Of a DNA stretch of 64,000 nucleotides, positions 35,478 through 43,673 are shown one piece after another. Where the stretch lies: the NCBI RefSeq assembly GCF_000766795.1, contig NZ_JPDS01000002.1, forward strand, positions 935,001-999,000, written 5' to 3'. Both the position numbers and the translations under genes were made by a program. Numbering within the stretch: position 1 is the stretch's first letter; every line of letters begins with the position of its first letter. A model generated the notes under the pieces. It was not told the origin of the DNA, made no database searches, and was given only the letters and a program-made list of their open reading frames with translations. The stretch is from Polaribacter sp. Hel1_85. GTDB lineage: Bacteria > Bacteroidota > Bacteroidia > Flavobacteriales > Flavobacteriaceae.

Positions 35478-36332
35478 ATGAAACGTAAAATATTATTACC
35501 TACAGATTTTTCTAAAAATTCTTGGCATGCAATAAAGTATGCTTTAGAGTTGTATAAAAATGATCATTGTGATTTTTATATTCTAAATGTTTTTACTGCG
35601 CCAAAAAACATTATGGAAAGTTTAATGAATTCTGAACCAGGAAGTGAATTATATGAATTAGAAAAAGAAAAATCGGAAAAAGGTTTGGTAAAAATTCTAG
35701 ATTTATTGAAAGTTCAAGTTTCTGAAAATCAGAAGCATCATTTCAAAACAATTTCAATATTTAATGATCCTTTAGAAGCAATAAAAAATATTGTAGAAAA
35801 AGAAGATATTGAAATGATAGTAATGGGTACTAAAGGAATAACAAATTCTAGGAAAGTAGCTTATGGTAGTACAGCTATTTATGTAATGGAAAAAGTTAGA
35901 AACTGCCCAGTAATTGTTGTGCCAGAAATAGCAAGACATATTCTTCCTAAAGAAATTGTGTTTCCAACTAGTTATAAAACACATTATAAAAGACGTGAGT
36001 TAAACCACTTAATAGAAATTGCTAAAAAATGCGATTCAAATATTGAAATTTTACATGTTTTTGAAGAAGAAAAATTAGACAAAAACCAAGAGCAGCATAA
36101 AGAAATGTTAAAAGAGATTTTTGAAGATGTATCTTATTCTTTTCACGAATTAAGTATAAATTCTGTAGAGGCTGCAATAACTATTTTTGTAGAAAGTAGA
36201 GATAGTGATATGGTTGCATTCATCAATAAAAAGCATGCTTTTTTTGGTAGTATTTTAACTCAACCATTAGTAAAAGAGTTAGGGTTTAACTCTTTAGTTC
36301 CAATACTAGTAATGCACGATTTAAGAAATTAA
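35478..36332 (+). CDS. universal stress protein, tandem UspA domains (4)
   Basis: A 284-residue tandem Usp. The N-terminal ATP motif MGTKGITNSRKVAYGSTA is intact; the C-terminal half ends with FINKKHAFFGSILTQPLV, the degenerate form seen in its paralogues. It leads a tight run of genes in one direction (gaps of 2-26 nt): eRF1-like, ATP-cone/nuclease, beta-CASP RNase and a helical protein. The shared promoter links this Usp to RNA and translation functions. Confidence 0.92.
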   Translation: MKRKILLPTDFSKNSWHAIKYALELYKNDHCDFYILNVFTAPKNIMESLMNSEPGSELYELEKEKSEKGLVKILDLLKVQVSENQKHHFKTISIFNDPLEAIKNIVEKEDIEMIVMGTKGITNSRKVAYGSTAIYVMEKVRNCPVIVVPEIARHILPKEIVFPTSYKTHYKRRELNHLIEIAKKCDSNIEILHVFEEEKLDKNQEQHKEMLKEIFEDVSYSFHELSINSVEAAITIFVESRDSDMVAFINKKHAFFGSILTQPLVKELGFNSLVPILVMHDLRN

Positions 36333-36343
36333 AAACAGACAAG

Positions 36344-36751
36344 ATGAAAAATATAGGAATTTGGATAGACAAAAATAAAGCACTTATTTTCAAAATTACA
36401 GACGAAACAGAAGTGTTTGAAACGATTATATCAAACGTAGAAGATTTTCATATTCATGGAGGATCTGGAACACGTTTTAAAGGAGGTCCACAAGATGTAG
36501 TTCAAGACAGTAGGTATTTAGAAAGAGAAAAACATCAATTTAAAGCATTTTTTGATGAAGTAGCTTTAGAAATTAAAATAGCAGATGGCATTTTAATTTT
36601 TGGACCAGCAGAAGCAAAAGATAAATTTAAAAAAGAATTAGAAAGCTCTTATAAAGAAATTAATGAAAAGGTTAAAGATGTTCAAGTAGCAGATAGCATG
36701 ACAGATAATCAAGTAAAAGCATGGGTAAGAGATTTCTTTAAATCTAACTAG
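36344..36751 (+). CDS. eRF1/VLRF1-like small protein
   Basis: This 135-residue protein resembles the small 'translational machinery' or host-attachment type proteins built on an eRF1 middle-domain fold: it starts with MKNIGIWIDKNKALIF and ends with GILIFGPAEAKDKFKKELE ... VADSMTDNQVKAWVRDFF. The central DSRYLEREKHQFKAFFDEV is well conserved in the group by my recollection. Ribosome rescue or release is a possible role, but no GGQ motif is present. Genes around it are Usp 4 and the ATP-cone/nuclease. Confidence 0.6.
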   Translation: MKNIGIWIDKNKALIFKITDETEVFETIISNVEDFHIHGGSGTRFKGGPQDVVQDSRYLEREKHQFKAFFDEVALEIKIADGILIFGPAEAKDKFKKELESSYKEINEKVKDVQVADSMTDNQVKAWVRDFFKSN

Positions 36752-36777
36752 TTATTTATAATTTTTTTGGTTTCACT

Positions 36778-37629
36778 ATGAATGATAAGGACATAAATAT
36801 CATAAAGTATTCTGGCGAAAAGGTAAAATTTTCTATGAGTAAATTATACCGTTCTTTAAAGAGATCTGGTGCAGAAGATAGTGTTGTAAATCAAATTATA
36901 GATAAAGTTCGAGATGAATTATATCAAGGTATTTCAACCAAAGAAATTTATAATAGAGCTTTTGCATTACTCAAAAAAAAGAAAAGTTATTTTGCTTCTA
37001 AATACAAATTAAAAAAAGCAATTTACGAATTAGGTCCAACAGGGTTTCCTTTTGAAAGATTTGTAGGGGCTATTTTAAAATATTCTGGCTACAATATTGA
37101 AATTGGGAAAATATTAAATGGTAAATGTGTTACTCATGAAATAGATGTTATTGCAAATAAAAATCATGAAACAACTATTGTAGAGTGTAAGTTTCATGGA
37201 GAACAGGGGTTAAACTGCAATGTAAAAATTCCATTATACATCAACTCTCGTTATTTAGATGTTAAGTCACAGTGGGATGGAAGCAAAAACAATAGCCATC
37301 TATTAACAGAAGGTTGGGTGGTAACTAACACAAGGTTTACAGAAGATGCCATAAAATATGGTAACTGCTGTGGTTTGTATTTATTAAGTTGGGATTATCC
37401 CAAAGGAAATAGCTTAAAAGAAAGAATAGATCGTTTAGGTTTATACCCAATAACTGTTTCTACATTACTTACAAATAGAGAAAAACAGTTTTTGTTAAAC
37501 AGAAATGTAGTTTTATGCAGAGAGTTAATAGAAGATGTTTTTTACTTAGATCACTTGGGGGTTTCTAATATTAGAAAAGAAAGAATTCTAAATGAAATAA
37601 AGCAATTATGTAATAATAAATATCATTAA
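36778..37629 (+). CDS. ATP-cone domain fused to Mrr-like nuclease fold
   Basis: A 283-residue protein. Residues 5-85 match an ATP-cone (INIIKYSGEKVKFSMSKLYRSLKRSG ... ISTKEIYNRAF), the nucleotide-sensing module of NrdR and ribonucleotide reductases. Residues 90-190 look like an Mrr-type restriction fold: GFPFERFVGAILKYSGY, then HEIDVIANKNHETTIVECKF, giving Asp123 and Glu136-x-Lys138 of a PD-(D/E)xK site. The remainder (190-283) is unassigned. Nucleotide-controlled nucleic-acid cleavage is a reasonable guess, unproven. The gene ends 2 nt before the RNase gene. Confidence 0.78.
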   Translation: MNDKDINIIKYSGEKVKFSMSKLYRSLKRSGAEDSVVNQIIDKVRDELYQGISTKEIYNRAFALLKKKKSYFASKYKLKKAIYELGPTGFPFERFVGAILKYSGYNIEIGKILNGKCVTHEIDVIANKNHETTIVECKFHGEQGLNCNVKIPLYINSRYLDVKSQWDGSKNNSHLLTEGWVVTNTRFTEDAIKYGNCCGLYLLSWDYPKGNSLKERIDRLGLYPITVSTLLTNREKQFLLNRNVVLCRELIEDVFYLDHLGVSNIRKERILNEIKQLCNNKYH

Positions 37630-37631
37630 AA

Positions 37632-39005
37632 ATGGATCATTTTGCTAAAGTTAAATTTTTAGGAGCTGCAGGAGTTGTTACAGGATCAAAATTTTTAATT
37701 GAAACTTCAGAAAAAAACATATTGATAGATTGTGGTATGTTTCAAGGTTTAAAAGAACTAAGAGAGCTTAATTGGAAAGATTTACCTGTAAATGTAAAAG
37801 AAATTGACCTTGTACTTTTAACACATGGACATTTAGATCATGTTGGTTATTTACCAAGACTTGTAAAGCAAGGTTTTAAAGGCAAAATTATTGGTACAGC
37901 ACCAACTTTAGCAATTGCACAAATAATATTAAATGACAGTGCTAAAATTAACGAAGAAGAGGCAGAAAAAGCAAACAAAGAGCAGTATTCTATTCATAAA
38001 CCTGCGTTACCATTTTACACTATAGAAGAAGCAGAAAATACAATTAATCAGTTTGAAGTAGAAGTAGAAAATAAATGGATTGTTTTATCAGAAAATATTA
38101 CTTATCGTTTTCAATATAATGCTCACATTATTGGTGCTACGTTTATTGAATTAGATATTAATGGAAAACGATTTGTGTTTTCTGGAGATATTGGTAGAAG
38201 TGATGATTATTTATTAGAAGATCCAAAAGCACCTGAATGGGCAGATTTTTTATTTATTGAAAGTACTTATGGTAATAAATTGCATCCAAAAGAAGATGTA
38301 GAAGAAAAATTAGCAACCATTATAAAAAAAACGATTCAGGAAAATGGAAATCTAATTATTCCAAGTTTTGCAGTAGAACGTCTGCAAACATTAATGTATA
38401 TTTTATGGAAATTACATAAGGAAAATAAAATTCCTAATATTCCAATTTTTGTTGATAGTCCAATGGGAAATAGAGTTTTAGAAGTTTTTAAACGATTTCC
38501 AAAATGGCATAAATTATCTATTGACGAATATAATGAAATGTGCAATTTTATAAACATTGTACAATCTTACAGAGAAACTTGGGAAACAATTGATGATAAA
38601 AGATCTAAAATTATAATTGCAGGAAGTGGAATGGTAACTGGAGGTAGAGTTTTAACTTATTTAAAACAACTTGTAGATGAACCCTCTACAACTGTTTTAT
38701 TAGTAGGTTATCAAGCAGAAGGAACTAGAGGAAGACAACTATTAGAAGGCGCTCACGAAGTTAAATTTTATGGTAGATATTATCCTGTAAAAGCAACTAT
38801 AAAAACCATAGAAAGTTTATCTGCACATGCAGATCAGCAAGATTTATTAAACTGGATGAGGCATATTAAAAATATACCAGAAGAAGTTTTCTTAATTCAT
38901 GGAGAACCAACTGCGTTAGATGCTTTTCGTGTAAAAATAAAAGATACTTATAACTGGAGAGTTACCATACCAAAATTAGAGAGCGAAGTAGAGTTGGTAA
39001 TTTAA
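37632..39005 (+). CDS. metallo-beta-lactamase/beta-CASP ribonuclease
   Basis: A 457-residue RNA-processing enzyme of the CPSF/Ysh1-like bacterial group. The MBL core has HGHLDH at 65-70 and the metal-binding FSGDIGRSDD; the beta-CASP insert begins at PSFAVERLQTLMYIL, followed by GSGMVTGGRVLTYLKQL, the RNase-type SAHADQQDLLNWM and the C-terminal HGE. No RNA-binding KH domain is attached. It is translated nearly end-to-start with the ATP-cone/nuclease gene, and the same association is seen in stress loci of other bacteria. Confidence 0.92.
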   Translation: MDHFAKVKFLGAAGVVTGSKFLIETSEKNILIDCGMFQGLKELRELNWKDLPVNVKEIDLVLLTHGHLDHVGYLPRLVKQGFKGKIIGTAPTLAIAQIILNDSAKINEEEAEKANKEQYSIHKPALPFYTIEEAENTINQFEVEVENKWIVLSENITYRFQYNAHIIGATFIELDINGKRFVFSGDIGRSDDYLLEDPKAPEWADFLFIESTYGNKLHPKEDVEEKLATIIKKTIQENGNLIIPSFAVERLQTLMYILWKLHKENKIPNIPIFVDSPMGNRVLEVFKRFPKWHKLSIDEYNEMCNFINIVQSYRETWETIDDKRSKIIIAGSGMVTGGRVLTYLKQLVDEPSTTVLLVGYQAEGTRGRQLLEGAHEVKFYGRYYPVKATIKTIESLSAHADQQDLLNWMRHIKNIPEEVFLIHGEPTALDAFRVKIKDTYNWRVTIPKLESEVELVI

Positions 39006-39019
39006 TTAATACTTAAAAA

Positions 39020-39436
39020 ATGGAAACAGAAAATACTTATAAAAGTTTTAATGATAATAAGTCTATTGAAGAATTAAAGTACAATATGCTTCAATTTAAA
39101 ATAAGATTAGAAGAAGAGATATATGAAAATAAATTTTATAAAACTCTCTTAGAAGCATCAATCTATAAATCTAATACACGTAATTTATTTGAAAACATAG
39201 AAAAGTTTAAGCAAGAGATTGATACAATAGAAAACGAAGCTTTAGAATTGCTAAAAGAAATTAATTCACATTCAAACTCAATTACACATAAAATTGAATG
39301 TGATGATTTGTCTTGCGATAATTTTTTTATAGAAAGTCACAATGCATTGGAAGAAAAAAGTTACAAATTCTTTATAAAATGTAGTGGTTTAAAAATTCAG
39401 TTATTCGAATATATAGAAAGTGTATTAATTAGCTAG
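39020..39436 (+). CDS. small helical protein, paralogue of 39529 gene
   Basis: I do not recognise this 138-residue protein. It is almost all helix and acidic: KIRLEEEIYENKFYKTLLEASIYKS, then EKFKQEIDTIENEALELLKEINSHSNSI, then a final bundle ending IQLFEYIESVL. By eye it shares length, the 'L-E...F..L', 'I..H.N.l', 'H.aL' and 'LK..LF..I' landmarks with the protein at 39529, so they look like diverged copies. It starts 14 nt after the RNase gene. Confidence 0.55.
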   Translation: METENTYKSFNDNKSIEELKYNMLQFKIRLEEEIYENKFYKTLLEASIYKSNTRNLFENIEKFKQEIDTIENEALELLKEINSHSNSITHKIECDDLSCDNFFIESHNALEEKSYKFFIKCSGLKIQLFEYIESVLIS

Positions 39437-39450
39437 AATTTTATAACAAT

Positions 39451-39495
39451 CTGATATTTATCATTTTATAAGTATTTTTTAAAATGTAATTTTAG
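39451..39495 (+). promoter_or_regulatory. CRP/FNR-type operator plus -7 box, helical protein gene
   Basis: The palindrome CTGATATTTATCAT (39451-39464) and TAATTTTAG (39487-39495), its TA 29.5 bp from the centre. The ATG is 34 nt after the box. Confidence 0.75.
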
Positions 39496-39528
39496 AATAG
39501 ATTTTTTATCTAAATTAAATAAGGGATT

Positions 39529-39978
39529 ATGACAACAATACAAGGAAATCCAAAATTCTTAAAATGGTTAAGTGCAGAAGTTATGCACAATGATTCTAAA
39601 GAATGGCTTTTAGAGTTAGAATTTTTAAAAGATGAGTATCTTTTTTTTATAGATTTAATAAATTGGAATACACTTCAATTAATCGATTTTCAGGCTTATT
39701 CTAAAAGTAAAAAAATTATTGAAACCTTAAGTAGTTCTAAAAAAACTAATGAAGAGTTGTATAAATCGATTAGAAATCATGAAAATAACCTTGAAACTTT
39801 AGTTGATGAAATTAATAAACCAGAAGAAGAACATATTTATAAAAAAGAGCATGAAGCACTTAAGGTTTTATTTAAAAATCATTTAAAAAAACATCGAGAA
39901 TTAAAATCAAACTTGTTTAATATTTTAAAAAAAATTAAGAAAACAGAAAAACAAAAAAGGTTAATAGATGTAGAATAA
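39529..39978 (+). CDS. small helical protein under its own CRP/FNR-type site
   Basis: A 149-residue all-helical, Lys/Glu-rich protein without signal peptide or Cys. Features are EWLLELEFLKDEYLFFIDLINW at the start, IRNHENNLETLVDEIN in the middle and HLKKHRELKSNLFNILKKIKK near the end. A four-helix bundle is likely; metal or stress binding is not shown by any motif. It appears related to the protein at 39020. It lies 12 nt before the lipoprotein gene and is driven by the operator at 39451. Confidence 0.6.
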   Translation: MTTIQGNPKFLKWLSAEVMHNDSKEWLLELEFLKDEYLFFIDLINWNTLQLIDFQAYSKSKKIIETLSSSKKTNEELYKSIRNHENNLETLVDEINKPEEEHIYKKEHEALKVLFKNHLKKHRELKSNLFNILKKIKKTEKQKRLIDVE

Positions 39979-39990
39979 AAACACCATAAA

Positions 39991-40638
39991 ATGAAAAAAT
40001 TTCTTTTTTTACTATCAGCATTATTATTAATGAATTGCAGCACTACAGAACTTGTAGAAAGATGGAAAAATCCTTCAATAGATTCACTTTCTATCTCTAA
40101 AGTTTTAATTGTTGGTATGACTTCAAATATTGAAGCTAGAAAACAATTTGAGGAAAAATTAAAGAAAGAATATGAAGCAAGAGGTGTAGAAGCTGTTATG
40201 AGTTTAGAGTTATTTGAGCCAACATTTACAGCAGAAAAAAAATCTAAAGAAGAGTTAAGAAATGTAGAAAAGATTTTAGCAACTAATTATTTTGATGCAA
40301 TTTTATTTACAAAAATTAAAGGAGTAGAAAATAAAGTAGTTTATACAAAAACATTTAAAGACAAAGAATATTTAGATATTAGGTTTAAAGATGATTATTA
40401 TTCTCATCAAGAAATTTTTTATAATCCAGAATATTATAAAAAGTTCAATATTTATCATGCAGAAACCTCAATATATTGCATTTGTCCTGTAAAAGAAAGA
40501 GAATTAATTTGGAAAGGATCTATAGATATTGTTGATCCAAGTTCTATAGAAGAAACAGTAGAAGATTATGTAAACCTGTTGGTTTTTGCTTTAGAAGAAG
40601 AAAATTTACTAAGTAAAGAGATACTAAAAGAAAAATAA
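39991..40638 (+). CDS. lipoprotein, DUF4136-like
   Basis: This 215-residue protein has a lipoprotein signal (FLFLLSALLLMNCSTT, Cys in the lipobox). The start of the mature part (SISKVLIVGMTSNIEARKQFEEKLKKEYEARG) and the segment NYFDAILFTKIKGVE follow the DUF4136 pattern of small periplasmic or outer-membrane lipoproteins; function is unknown. It is cotranscribed with the helical gene (12 nt) and ends the stress island before a strong hairpin. Confidence 0.72.
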   Translation: MKKFLFLLSALLLMNCSTTELVERWKNPSIDSLSISKVLIVGMTSNIEARKQFEEKLKKEYEARGVEAVMSLELFEPTFTAEKKSKEELRNVEKILATNYFDAILFTKIKGVENKVVYTKTFKDKEYLDIRFKDDYYSHQEIFYNPEYYKKFNIYHAETSIYCICPVKERELIWKGSIDIVDPSSIEETVEDYVNLLVFALEEENLLSKEILKEK

Positions 40639-40682
40639 CTGTAAAACACTCTTAATTCTAGTTATAAAAATTGTTACGATAA

Positions 40683-40716
40683 AGAAGAATCCGTCCAAAA
40701 ATGGACGGATTCTTCT
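40683..40716 (+). terminator. hairpin after the lipoprotein gene
   Basis: A 14-bp stem AGAAGAATCCGTCC / GGACGGATTCTTCT with a 6-nt loop, 44 nt after the stop. The T-tract behind it is weak. It closes the stress island. Confidence 0.82.
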
Positions 40717-40843
40717 GTTTATTTTAATTCTAAAAGTGAGATTAAGTAAATTTTAATATTCAGTTTTTTTTTAACTAAAAAATTCAAATAAAGAAGCAAA
40801 AACAATTTTTTGTAACTTACAACATCAATTCTAATTTTTTTTT

Positions 40844-41305
40844 ATGCCAAACTACACACTTTATATTAACGGAAAAGAACGTTCTGTTACAGCAGATGCA
40901 GATACACCATTGTTATGGATTTTAAGGGATGAATTAAATTTAGTAGGGACAAAATTTGGTTGTGGAATTGCACAATGTGGTGCTTGTACAGTGCATATAG
41001 ATGGTGTTGCTATAAGAAGTTGCCAAATGCAAGTTTCTATTTTAGATGATGTGAAAATTACAACGATTGAAGGTCTTTCTGCAGATGGAAAACATCCTGT
41101 ACAAGAAGCTTGGAAAGAAATTGATGTACCACAATGTGGATATTGTCAATCAGGACAAATAATGACTGCTTCAGCTTTTTTAGAAGAAAATAAAAACCCT
41201 TCAGAAGAAGAAATTAGAGAAGCAATGCATGGAAATATTTGTAGATGTGCTTCTTATAACAGAATTGAAAAAGCAGTAAAAGTTGCTGCAGATAAAATGT
41301 CTTAA
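40844..41305 (+). CDS. isoquinoline 1-oxidoreductase-type [2Fe-2S] subunit
   Basis: A 153-residue small subunit of the xanthine oxidase family with two [2Fe-2S] centres: the plant-type CGIAQCGACTVH plus IRSCQ, and the helical CGYCQSGQIM with CRCASYNR. It moves electrons from the molybdenum centre of the partner encoded 91 nt downstream. Known two-subunit relatives oxidise N-heterocycles or aldehydes; substrate is not readable here. Confidence 0.9.
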   Translation: MPNYTLYINGKERSVTADADTPLLWILRDELNLVGTKFGCGIAQCGACTVHIDGVAIRSCQMQVSILDDVKITTIEGLSADGKHPVQEAWKEIDVPQCGYCQSGQIMTASAFLEENKNPSEEEIREAMHGNICRCASYNRIEKAVKVAADKMS

Positions 41306-41356
41306 TATAAAAAAGTGATTCCTCGAAGTTTTTTCTAAGAGGAAAACCTAAAAATT

Positions 41357-41381
41357 GTCATTCCCGTGAAAACGGGAACCT
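41357..41381 (+). repeat. dispersed intergenic repeat, family A copy 2
   Basis: GTCATTCCCGTGAAAACGGGAA is a near-perfect palindrome between the two molybdoenzyme genes, preceded at about 30 nt by a CCTCG segment as in copy 1. It separates cotranscribed genes and could act as a weak stabilising hairpin. Confidence 0.6.
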
Positions 41382-41396
41382 AAACTACTTCAAAAA

Positions 41397-43613
41397 ATGA
41401 AATTTCAAAACAAAAATAATTTTAGTAGAAGAAATTTTTTAAAGACTTCTGTTTTAGCAGGTGGCGGAATGTTAATTGGTTTTAATCTATTAACAGCATG
41501 TAAACCAGATGCAGAAATGCCAGTAGATATAGAAAATTTAAACTTTAACGATTTTAATGCTTTTATTAAAATTTCTGATGAAGGTTATGTTACTATTTTT
41601 TCTCCAAATCCAGAAATTGGGCAAGGTGTAAAAACATCTATGCCAATGATTATTGCAGAAGAATTAAATGTAGAATGGAGTAAAGTAAATGTTGTTCAAG
41701 GTGTTTTAGATACCAAAAATTATAAAAGACAACTTGCAGGTGGAAGTCAATCTATACGTTTTGGTTGGGATGCTTTGCGTCAAACTGGAGCAACAACAAA
41801 ACAAATGTTGGTAAATGCTGCAGCTATAAAATGGAACGTAAATGCTAATACTTGTAAAGCTTCTAAAGGAATTATTACAAACTCAAATGGAGATAAATTA
41901 GGTTATGGAGAAGTTGTAAAAGAAGCAGCTTTATTAGAAGTTCCAGAAGATGTAAAATTGAAGAAAGTTAGTGAATATACAATTATAGGTCAAGAAATTG
42001 TAAATGTAGATATTGATAAAATTATTACAGGAAAACCTCTTTTTGGATTAGATTATAAGGCTGAAGGAATGTTGTATGCTTCTGTTTTAAGACCTCCTTC
42101 TTTTGGACAAAAATTAGAAAGTTTTGATGCTACTAAAGCAAAAAAGGTAGCTGGTGTAATAGATGTAATTACAATTGGAGATAAAGTTAGAAACTTTGTA
42201 AAAGCAGGTAAAAATAACTGGACTTTCAAATTATCTGAAACAGACAAGGTAGTTGTTATTGCAACAAATACTTGGGCAGCTTTAAAAGGTAAAAAAGCAC
42301 TTTCTGCAGTTTGGGTAACAGATACTAAATTAGAGTCTACTCAAGATCATGATAAAATTCTGACAAAAGTTTTAGACGGAAAAAAACAAAATATTAGACG
42401 AGAAGATGGTGATGTTCATAAAGCTTTTTCAAAGGCAGATAGAGTGATTGAAAAAACGTATCACTCACCTTTTTTACCTCACAATTGTATGGAACCAATG
42501 AATTTTTATGCAAATGTAACTGCAGAAAAAGTGCATTTAGTAGGTCCTGTTCAAACACCAGAATATGCAGCTTCAGTTGTTGCAGATATGTTAGGCTACG
42601 ATATAGATAAGGTTTCTTTAGAGATGACAAGAATGGGTGGTGGTTTTGGTAGAAGACTGTATGGAGATTTCGTTTATGAAGCTGCAGAAATATCGAATGC
42701 GATTAAAAAACCGGTAAAAGTTATTTCTTCAAGAGAAGATGATATGACCACAGGTATTTATCGTCCTTCCATAAAATATCGAATAAAAGCATCCATCAAA
42801 GATGGAAAAGTAACAGGATATCATTTAAAAGAAGCTGCTGTAGGTGGCAATATGTATGGGTTAATTCCTAATTTTTTTCCAGCAGGTTGTATTCCTAATT
42901 ACAAAGTTGAAACAGGTAATTATAGAGGTAATATTACAACAGGAGCTTGGAGAGCACCTTATACCAACTTTTTAGCTTTTGCAGAACAAAGTTTTTTTGA
43001 TGAATTAGCAACAGAATTAAATATAGATACCATTCAATTACGTTTAGATTTATTGCAGAATGTAAAAGGAACATCAGATAAAAGCATACAATATTCTGGA
43101 CAAAGAATGGAAGACACTATTAAATTAGTAAGAGAAAAAGCAAATTGGGGTAAAACAAAAGATGGAGTTTATCAAGGTTTTTCTGCTTATTACAGTCATA
43201 ATACACATGTTGCAGAAATTGCAGAAATCGAATTAAAAGACGGTTTTCCTGTGATAAAAAAAGTTGTTGTTGCTGTAGATTGTGGAGTAGTAGTTAACCC
43301 AACAGGAGCAAGAAACCAAGTTGAAGGTGGTGTTTTAGATGGAATTGGGCACGCAATGTATGCAGATTTTTCTTTTAAAGACGGAAAACCATCAGACAGA
43401 AACTTTGATACTTACAGGTTAATTAGAATGCAAGAAACACCAAAAGTGGAGGTGCATTTTGTAGAAAATGAATTGTCTCCAACAGGTTTAGGAGAACCAG
43501 GTTTACCTCCTGCAGGAGGTGCTGTTGCAAATGCAATAAATGCTGCTTTGGGCAAAAGAATGTATAGTCAACCTTTTGTTAAAGAATTGAATGATAGTAG
43601 TATTTTAAGTTAG
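41397..43613 (+). CDS. molybdopterin-binding oxidoreductase large subunit
   Basis: A 738-residue aldehyde oxidase/xanthine dehydrogenase-type catalytic subunit. The N-terminus has a Tat signal (SRRNFLKTSVLAGGGM) and then LLTACKPD, so it may be a Tat-exported lipoprotein. Cofactor segments are EIGQGVKTSMPMIIAEEL, GGGFGRRLYGDFV, TTGAWRAPYTNF and GLGEPGLPPAGGAV with the catalytic Glu. With the [2Fe-2S] subunit it forms a periplasmic hydroxylase of the IorAB type. No accessory cytochrome or maturation gene is adjacent. Substrate unknown. Confidence 0.9.
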   Translation: MKFQNKNNFSRRNFLKTSVLAGGGMLIGFNLLTACKPDAEMPVDIENLNFNDFNAFIKISDEGYVTIFSPNPEIGQGVKTSMPMIIAEELNVEWSKVNVVQGVLDTKNYKRQLAGGSQSIRFGWDALRQTGATTKQMLVNAAAIKWNVNANTCKASKGIITNSNGDKLGYGEVVKEAALLEVPEDVKLKKVSEYTIIGQEIVNVDIDKIITGKPLFGLDYKAEGMLYASVLRPPSFGQKLESFDATKAKKVAGVIDVITIGDKVRNFVKAGKNNWTFKLSETDKVVVIATNTWAALKGKKALSAVWVTDTKLESTQDHDKILTKVLDGKKQNIRREDGDVHKAFSKADRVIEKTYHSPFLPHNCMEPMNFYANVTAEKVHLVGPVQTPEYAASVVADMLGYDIDKVSLEMTRMGGGFGRRLYGDFVYEAAEISNAIKKPVKVISSREDDMTTGIYRPSIKYRIKASIKDGKVTGYHLKEAAVGGNMYGLIPNFFPAGCIPNYKVETGNYRGNITTGAWRAPYTNFLAFAEQSFFDELATELNIDTIQLRLDLLQNVKGTSDKSIQYSGQRMEDTIKLVREKANWGKTKDGVYQGFSAYYSHNTHVAEIAEIELKDGFPVIKKVVVAVDCGVVVNPTGARNQVEGGVLDGIGHAMYADFSFKDGKPSDRNFDTYRLIRMQETPKVEVHFVENELSPTGLGEPGLPPAGGAVANAINAALGKRMYSQPFVKELNDSSILS

Positions 43614-43636
43614 GTTAAAATAATTTTTCACAAAAA

Positions 43637-43673
43637 AAATCGTCTTAAACAAATTATTGTTCTTGACGATTTA
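43637..43673. terminator. terminator after the molybdoenzyme genes
   Basis: AAATCGTC and GACGATTT form an 8-bp stem about 25 nt after the stop, with an A-run before and a modest A/T tail after. The rest of the gap to 43909 shows no feature I can name. Confidence 0.65.
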
